A DNA stretch of 35,675 nt, taken from contig CAKZLA010000271.1 of assembly GCA_937124525.1 (NCBI GenBank), positions 1 to 35,675 of the forward strand, in the 5' to 3' direction. Position 1 is the stretch's first letter; the number at the start of each line of letters is the position of its first letter. This DNA is from an uncultured Desulfobacterium sp. (lineage in GTDB: Bacteria > Desulfobacterota > Desulfobacteria > Desulfobacterales > Desulfobacteraceae). A program made the translations under genes and the position numbers. Below the pieces are notes generated by a model. It was not told where the DNA came from and did not search any database. It was given only the letters and a program-made list of their open reading frames with translations. Of this stretch, positions 32,711-35,675 are shown piece after piece.

Positions 32711-32818
32711 TGCTAACGGGGAGCTGAGGGGCCGGGCTTTTAAACCCCAAAAGCTCAGATAAAAGGTAAATTTTCCTGAACCACATACTTTCCAAAACGC
32801 CGCGCAGGTAGCCCGGTC
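32711..32818 (-). other. attC site interrupted by a group II intron relic (R' half)
   Basis: R' core GTTAGCA (minus, 32717-32711) and the arm GGCCCCTCAGCTCCCCG match the attC sites at 34085-34206 and 34836-34966. The spacer 'TTCAGGAAAATTTACC' and 'GCGCGGC' blocks are shared too. At 32818/32819 the sequence passes into intron domain VI, where the sister sites would continue as CCTCTCC to R''. Confidence 0.75.
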
Positions 32819-33250
32819 ATCGGGTAGCCTGGGAGTGTTTCCACTCCCAAGCCCCCTAAGAACCGTGCATGAGACTTTCACCTCACACGGCTCAAGCATT
32901 GATAAGGTTCCGCCAAGAACCCGGCAATTCCAAACAACAAGAATTGCCTTCTCGTTTCACGTTTGTAGACAATTTACTCTGTTCGGCAAAACCTCCCAAA
33001 GCTCTCCAGGCCGTCAGTGACCGAAGCCACCGTCTATCCACACCATGAAGATAAAACCATCCAAACGTTTCCCGGGATTCAACACCTGTCGGAAGTCTGC
33101 TCACTTTCGTGTCGGGGATTACCCCCGTATCTGCTTCATTACAAAGTAGCATTCGCTTTTTCCGACATCTTCTACCCACTCATCTATCGGCTCACCTTGC
33201 GGCTCGCTTTCCATATTTAAATGGAGATGATTGGGCTTGCCCAGATTCCT
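32819..33250 (-). mobile_element. 5'-truncated group II intron relic with domains V and VI
   Basis: On the minus strand 32893-32860 is a 34-nt domain V: GAGCCGTGTGAG...GTGAAAGTC...CATGCACGGTTC, with the AGC triad, GAAA tetraloop and two-base bulge typical of bacterial introns. Next comes a domain VI hairpin (GGGAGTG-GAAA-CACTCCC) and the 3' end CTACCCGAT at 32827-32819. The 350 bases 5' of domain V are intron-like RNA sequence, but no 5' GTGYG end and no reverse-transcriptase frame are present. It therefore cannot move on its own. It has the same orientation as the cassettes. The outer boundary near 33250 is approximate. Confidence 0.8.
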
Positions 33251-33253
33251 CTG

Positions 33254-33382
33254 ATATCGGGGAGCTCAGCTGGCCGGGGGGAGGAATTGCCGAGCACGTT
33301 GTAAAAGCCAAGTTTTCTCAAAAACTAAGCAATTTCAAAGAGCCGATAGCTCCCCCCGGTCGGCTGCAGCGTTTTGTTCGGA
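33254..33382 (-). other. attC site of the zeta-toxin cassette (R' degenerate)
   Basis: R'' is TCCGAAC (minus, 33382-33376), exact complement of GTTCGGA at the start of the same cassette (34091-34085). Arms CAGCCGACCGGGGGGA and TCCCCCCGGCCAGCTG pair almost fully. At the R' end the usual GTT has become GAT (CCCCGATATC), so this site may no longer recombine with its right-hand neighbour. Confidence 0.75.
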
Positions 33383-33529
33383 ATTTAACTCAGGTACTTC
33401 GACTGATATTTTACCGTCCTTCCAATAAGGAACTTTATAACTGTGTATTTGGGCTTCTTTAATGGCTTGTTCTGTAGCTCTTTTCAATGCTTGAAAGCCC
33501 AACAATGAATATTTATGATGTTTTTTCAT
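33335..33529 (-). CDS. Small protein paired with the zeta-like kinase
   Basis: 64 aa. The N-terminus 'MKKHHKYSLLGFQALKRATEQAIKEAQIHSYKVPYWKDGKI' is basic and helical; it ends by reading into the attC site (the last 15 or so residues are encoded by R'' and the stem). I do not recognise the family by name, but small proteins of this kind commonly follow zeta-like kinases and are thought to be partners or antitoxins. The start overlaps the kinase stop by 4 bases. Confidence 0.7.
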   Translation of the reverse strand: MKKHHKYSLLGFQALKRATEQAIKEAQIHSYKVPYWKDGKISVEVPELNSEQNAAADRGELSAL

Positions 33530-34059
33530 AATTCATCCTCTTGGCCCCTTGACTCATCTAATATTACAGGAATTTTTTCTGAATTATCGAAAACCGTCCA
33601 GACATCTGCCAAATATTTGTATGTCTGCTGAAAATTATACCAACCTCTTTCATATCGCCGTTTGATAACATCCTCTGGGATATTATGCCCTCCTTTGGAG
33701 ACTCTAAGCTTTACACGTTCGATCGCTAATTCAACTGACTGTAATTTCAAATAATAAACGATAATGTAATAGCCAGCCGATTTCCAATTATTAATTCTGT
33801 TTGAATAATCCATACCACTGAATGTTGTTTCAACTGCAAATGATTCACCTTTCGAAACAGCCTCGCTCATTTGTTGGATCATCAACTTACCAGCTTTAAG
33901 TGCAACCTTTTCAGGCTGAAATGGAGAAAGTCCTTTTGCAATTAAATCAGCATTAATAAAATTGAGACACTCCCCTTCAATGGGAAGAAACTCATTTGCA
34001 AAGGTTGTTTTTCCGGCACCATTCGGGCCAGCAATTATATAACATTTTTTTTCATTCAT
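33526..34059 (-). CDS. Zeta-toxin-like P-loop kinase
   Basis: 177 aa. Walker A 'AGPNGAGKTTFA' at about residues 9-20; 'FINADLIAKGLSPFQPE' matches the substrate/Asp motif of zeta toxins, and 'FAVETTFSG' the next conserved strand. 'VSKGGHNIPEDVIKRRYERG' carries the arginines expected near the phosphate. Classical zeta toxins phosphorylate UDP-N-acetylglucosamine and block wall synthesis; short chromosomal relatives like this one are less studied and might act on other substrates. First gene of its cassette, 26 bases after the cassette start. Confidence 0.85.
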   Translation of the reverse strand: MNEKKCYIIAGPNGAGKTTFANEFLPIEGECLNFINADLIAKGLSPFQPEKVALKAGKLMIQQMSEAVSKGESFAVETTFSGMDYSNRINNWKSAGYYIIVYYLKLQSVELAIERVKLRVSKGGHNIPEDVIKRRYERGWYNFQQTYKYLADVWTVFDNSEKIPVILDESRGQEDEL

Positions 34060-34084
34060 TGATTATGCGTATTCGTTTCATTTG

Positions 34085-34206
34085 TTTCCGAACGGGGAGC
34101 TGAGGGGCCAGACTTTTGAACCCCAAAAAAGCTCCGATAAAAAGATAAACTTTCCTGAACCAAGCACGCGCAGTAAGCCTGGTCCCTCTCCAGCGTTTTG
34201 TTCTGC
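34085..34206 (-). other. attC site of the DUF4160/DUF2442 cassette
   Basis: 122 bp. R'' is GCAGAAC (minus, 34206-34200) and matches as exact complement GTTCTGC at the start of the same cassette (34842-34836). Arms GGAGAGGGACCAGGCTT and GTCTGGCCCCTCAGCTCC pair; R' is GTTCGGA (34091-34085). Long VCR-like spacer. Confidence 0.85.
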
Positions 34207-34210
34207 TATT

Positions 34211-34441
34211 CTACTTGCATTTTTTGTAAACAAATTCTGGATCTAAGTCAGCCCCAGATTCCCATTCTATAGTGTCAAATGCCACCCGAACACGAGAGAA
34301 TTCATTTTGATTTTTTAGACTTTGGAAAACTCCAAAATCCAAAAATGGTTTCATATCCAGAATTCCACGTTCCCCATTATCAAAAGTTACTGAAAGTATA
34401 TAATTTTTTTTTGGAATTACTTCTTTAACTGCTGGATACAT
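34211..34441 (-). CDS. DUF2442 protein
   Basis: 76 aa. 'VKEVIPKKNYILSVTFDNGERGILDMKPFLDFGVFQSLKNQNEFSRVRVAFDTIEWESGADLDPEFVYKKC' is a full DUF2442 domain: beta-rich, with conserved 'F.NGE...D' and 'W..G.DL.PE.LY'. DUF2442 genes usually follow DUF4160 genes, as here with an 11-base gap, and the pair behaves like a toxin-antitoxin-type module in comparative studies; the biochemical role is unknown. Confidence 0.88.
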   Translation of the reverse strand: MYPAVKEVIPKKNYILSVTFDNGERGILDMKPFLDFGVFQSLKNQNEFSRVRVAFDTIEWESGADLDPEFVYKKCK

Positions 34442-34452
34442 TATTTTGCCTC

Positions 34453-34719
34453 CTATTGAAGAGGTTGAATATTAAACGGCTTTTCACCATTCATTAGTAG
34501 TGTCCAATTAGCCATTAATTCTTCTTGATGAAGCTCTGCCCATGCAATTACAAGTCTCGATTGCTTCTTTGGCAATTTGCCTTGGGTTATTTCGCATGTT
34601 TGAATATCGACTGAGGCTCTATACTCCCCATAATATACATGGAAATGCGGGGGTGGGTGTTCACTTGGGGCATAATACATTCGTATAATAATGCCATAGA
34701 ACATTGAAATTGTGGGCAT
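34453..34719 (-). CDS. DUF4160 protein
   Basis: 88 aa from ATG 34719, preceded by AGGAGG at good spacing, so this start is preferred to the upstream ATG at 34743. 'PTISMFYGIIIRMYYAPSEHPPPHFHVYYGEYRASVDI' is the DUF4160 signature, with the H-P-P-P-H-F-H cluster. 'WAELHQEELMANW' is the conserved C-terminal helix. First gene of a two-gene cassette with DUF2442. Confidence 0.9.
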   Translation of the reverse strand: MPTISMFYGIIIRMYYAPSEHPPPHFHVYYGEYRASVDIQTCEITQGKLPKKQSRLVIAWAELHQEELMANWTLLMNGEKPFNIQPLQ

Positions 34720-34835
34720 AAGTCCTCCTCGGCAATCAAGCATGTTTCATTCTTTGGCTCTTTCGTGTTTCAATATAGCCATAATATATGTATACCATCA
34801 TTACACGCGTTTATCAATTCGGTTTTATTTTGAAA

Positions 34836-34966
34836 GCAGAACGGGGAGTTGAGGGGCCAGGCTTTTAACCCCCAAAACTTCCAATAAGAAAGATAGATTT
34901 TCCTGAACCGGGCACCTCAGAAAGGCCGCGCAGTAAGCCTGGTCCCTCTCCAACATTTTGTTAGCA
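34836..34966 (-). other. attC site of the acetyltransferase cassette
   Basis: 131 bp. R'' TGCTAAC (minus, 34966-34960) overlaps the acetyltransferase stop codon and is the exact complement of GTTAGCA that begins the cassette (35520-35514). Arms GGAGAGGGACCAGGCTTAC and AAGCCTGGCCCCTCAACTCC pair almost perfectly. R' is GTTCTGC (34842-34836). Confidence 0.87.
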
Positions 34967-35503
34967 TAATTTTTCGTTTTTCAATAAGCCGTAAATTACC
35001 ATGTCAAAATATTTGTCGTATACTTTTTCTGCCTTACGAAGAGTCCCTTCAATTTTAAAACCAAGCCGTTCAGGTATAGCTCGACTTTTAATATTTGTAG
35101 TTGCGCATCGAATTTCAATTTTTTGAATCGGAAATTCATTAAAACCGAGATTGATTAGATCGGCGGTTACTAACGACATTATGCCTTTTCCTGTATATTC
35201 CTTCCCGAGCCAATAGCCCAAATGACCAATTTTGTTGGTTTGGTCAATGCAGTTAAAACCAATTACGCCGGCTATTTCTTCGTGATAAAAAATAGTTTGG
35301 TGGAGAGCTTCTCCTTTACCAAATCTATCCAATTGGGCTCGAATAAATTCCTTGGTATCAGATGCTTTTTTTATGGAATCAAGCCACGGAAGCCACTCTT
35401 TCAAATATTTCCGATTTTTATTTGTCAATTCAAATAATTTCTCTGCAAATTGTGGAATCGACAAAGCAACTTTTATCTCTTTATTTATTGTTCGGTAGTA
35501 CAT
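34961..35503 (-). CDS. RimJ/RimL-type GNAT acetyltransferase
   Basis: 180 aa from ATG 35503 (GGAA upstream; a TTG three codons earlier is possible). The fold is that of ribosomal-protein serine/alanine acetyltransferases: 'EWLPWLDSIKKASDTKEFI' N-terminal region, 'AGVIGFNCIDQTNKIGHLGYWLGKEYTGKGIMS' with the acetyl-CoA loop (Y-T-G-K-G-I), and 'KIEIRCATTNIKSRAIPERLGFKIEGTLRKAE', the family's N-x-x-S-x-x-x-x-E-x-x-G-F motif. Substrate unknown: a ribosomal protein N-terminus, an antibiotic or a toxin. Complete integron cassette of one gene. Confidence 0.9.
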   Translation of the reverse strand: MYYRTINKEIKVALSIPQFAEKLFELTNKNRKYLKEWLPWLDSIKKASDTKEFIRAQLDRFGKGEALHQTIFYHEEIAGVIGFNCIDQTNKIGHLGYWLGKEYTGKGIMSLVTADLINLGFNEFPIQKIEIRCATTNIKSRAIPERLGFKIEGTLRKAEKVYDKYFDMVIYGLLKNEKLC

Positions 35504-35513
35504 TGTTTCCAAA

Positions 35514-35592
35514 TGCTAACGCTTAAGCTAAGCTGCCGCGCCAAAGACTTGTGAGAAAGCGTCACCGTTTCCGCGGTCAGCTTAAGTGGGTT
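35514..35592 (-). other. attC site cut at its R'' core by a group II intron
   Basis: Plus strand GCTAACGCTTAAGCTAAGCTG...CCGCG pairs with CCGCGGTCAGCTTAAG. R' is GTTAGCA (minus, 35520-35514). The R'' core ends with AAC on the minus strand (GTT on plus, 35590-35592); the outer four bases of the core are replaced by the intron that starts at 35593. Confidence 0.78.
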
Positions 35593-35675
35593 GTGTACGC
35601 CCGGCATGGGCGTGAACTTATGGGGTGCAAGTCCCCTATGTGTGAATCCTGCCATGCTCTGTTGAATATGGCATA
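35593..35675 (+). mobile_element. 5' end of a group II intron (continues past the window)
   Basis: Starts GTGTACGCCC, a GTGYG-like bacterial group II 5' end, followed by hairpins typical of domain I: GCCC-GGCAT-GGGC, GGGG-TGCAA-GTCCCC and TGCCAT...ATGGCA. It begins immediately after the GTT of an attC core and is oriented opposite to the cassettes, as reported for group IIC-attC introns. The catalytic domains and any intron-encoded protein lie outside the window. Confidence 0.78.

Noticed and set aside
32892..33179. 95-codon minus-strand frame
   Set aside because: It lies entirely within the structured RNA of the group II intron relic just 5' of domain V; not a reverse transcriptase.
31120..35675. 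Integron integrase or attI site
   Set aside because: No tyrosine recombinase frame and no attI-like site is visible; if present it lies outside the window.

Overview
The window looks like the chromosome of a Gram-negative, anaerobic Deltaproteobacterium/Desulfobacterota, most likely a Desulfobacteraceae-type sulfate reducer. This is an inference from gene content and style: a hemerythrin-GGDEF protein, GS I-alpha behind a sigma-54 promoter, a lipoprotein-type Opp/Dpp binding protein, an ATP/ADP-translocase-like membrane protein fused to HEAT repeats and a cNMP domain, orphan GspE plus HDOD, a RAYT transposase, and an integron-type cassette array. No rRNA, tRNA, CRISPR array or phage module was found.

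Layout. 1-2.5 kb (minus): a partial SpoU-like RNA methyltransferase, truA and a hemerythrin-diguanylate cyclase. 3-7.3 kb (plus): a 1055-aa protein of unknown function with a membrane region, then a diacylglycerol-kinase-family lipid kinase. 7.3-10.9 kb (minus): an EamA transporter, a flavodoxin and glutamine synthetase. 10.8-11.4 kb: gene-free, with two inverted-repeat elements. 11.4-15.8 kb (plus): a broken two-TM sensor, a secreted SUMF1-type protein overlapping the translocase/HEAT/cNMP fusion. 15.8-24.1 kb: a PP-loop ATPase, a RimK-like ATP-grasp ligase and a GNAT (all minus), a GspE-like ATPase and an HDOD protein (plus), and a second, GshB-like ATP-grasp (plus). Four copies of a roughly 23-bp motif are scattered between these genes. 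24.4-30.0 kb (plus): a complete peptide ABC transporter operon (binding protein, two permeases, two ATPases).

30.2-35.7 kb is accessory DNA. A RAYT transposase with REP-like ends sits at the left edge of an array of small minus-strand genes. These genes are separated by long imperfect palindromes that behave as integron attC sites: the first bases of several cassettes are the exact complement of that cassette's own R'' core. The cargo is mostly toxin-antitoxin-like (MazEF, UPF0175 with a truncated DUF3368, a zeta-like kinase with a small partner, DUF4160/DUF2442) plus a RimJ/RimL-type acetyltransferase. No integrase or attI is visible, so within this window it is a cluster of attC sites without an integrase. 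Two group II introns are tied to the attC sites. One is a 5'-truncated relic with intact domains V and VI inside an attC. The other is the 5' end of an intron that starts exactly at the GTT of an attC core and runs off the right edge.

Two parts best fit 'not described': the PP-loop / ATP-grasp / GNAT / ATP-grasp set, whose parts are those expected for making a small acetylated or amidated peptide-like compound, and the integron array with attC-targeting group II introns. The enzyme assignments rest on visible motifs; the pathway is a hypothesis.
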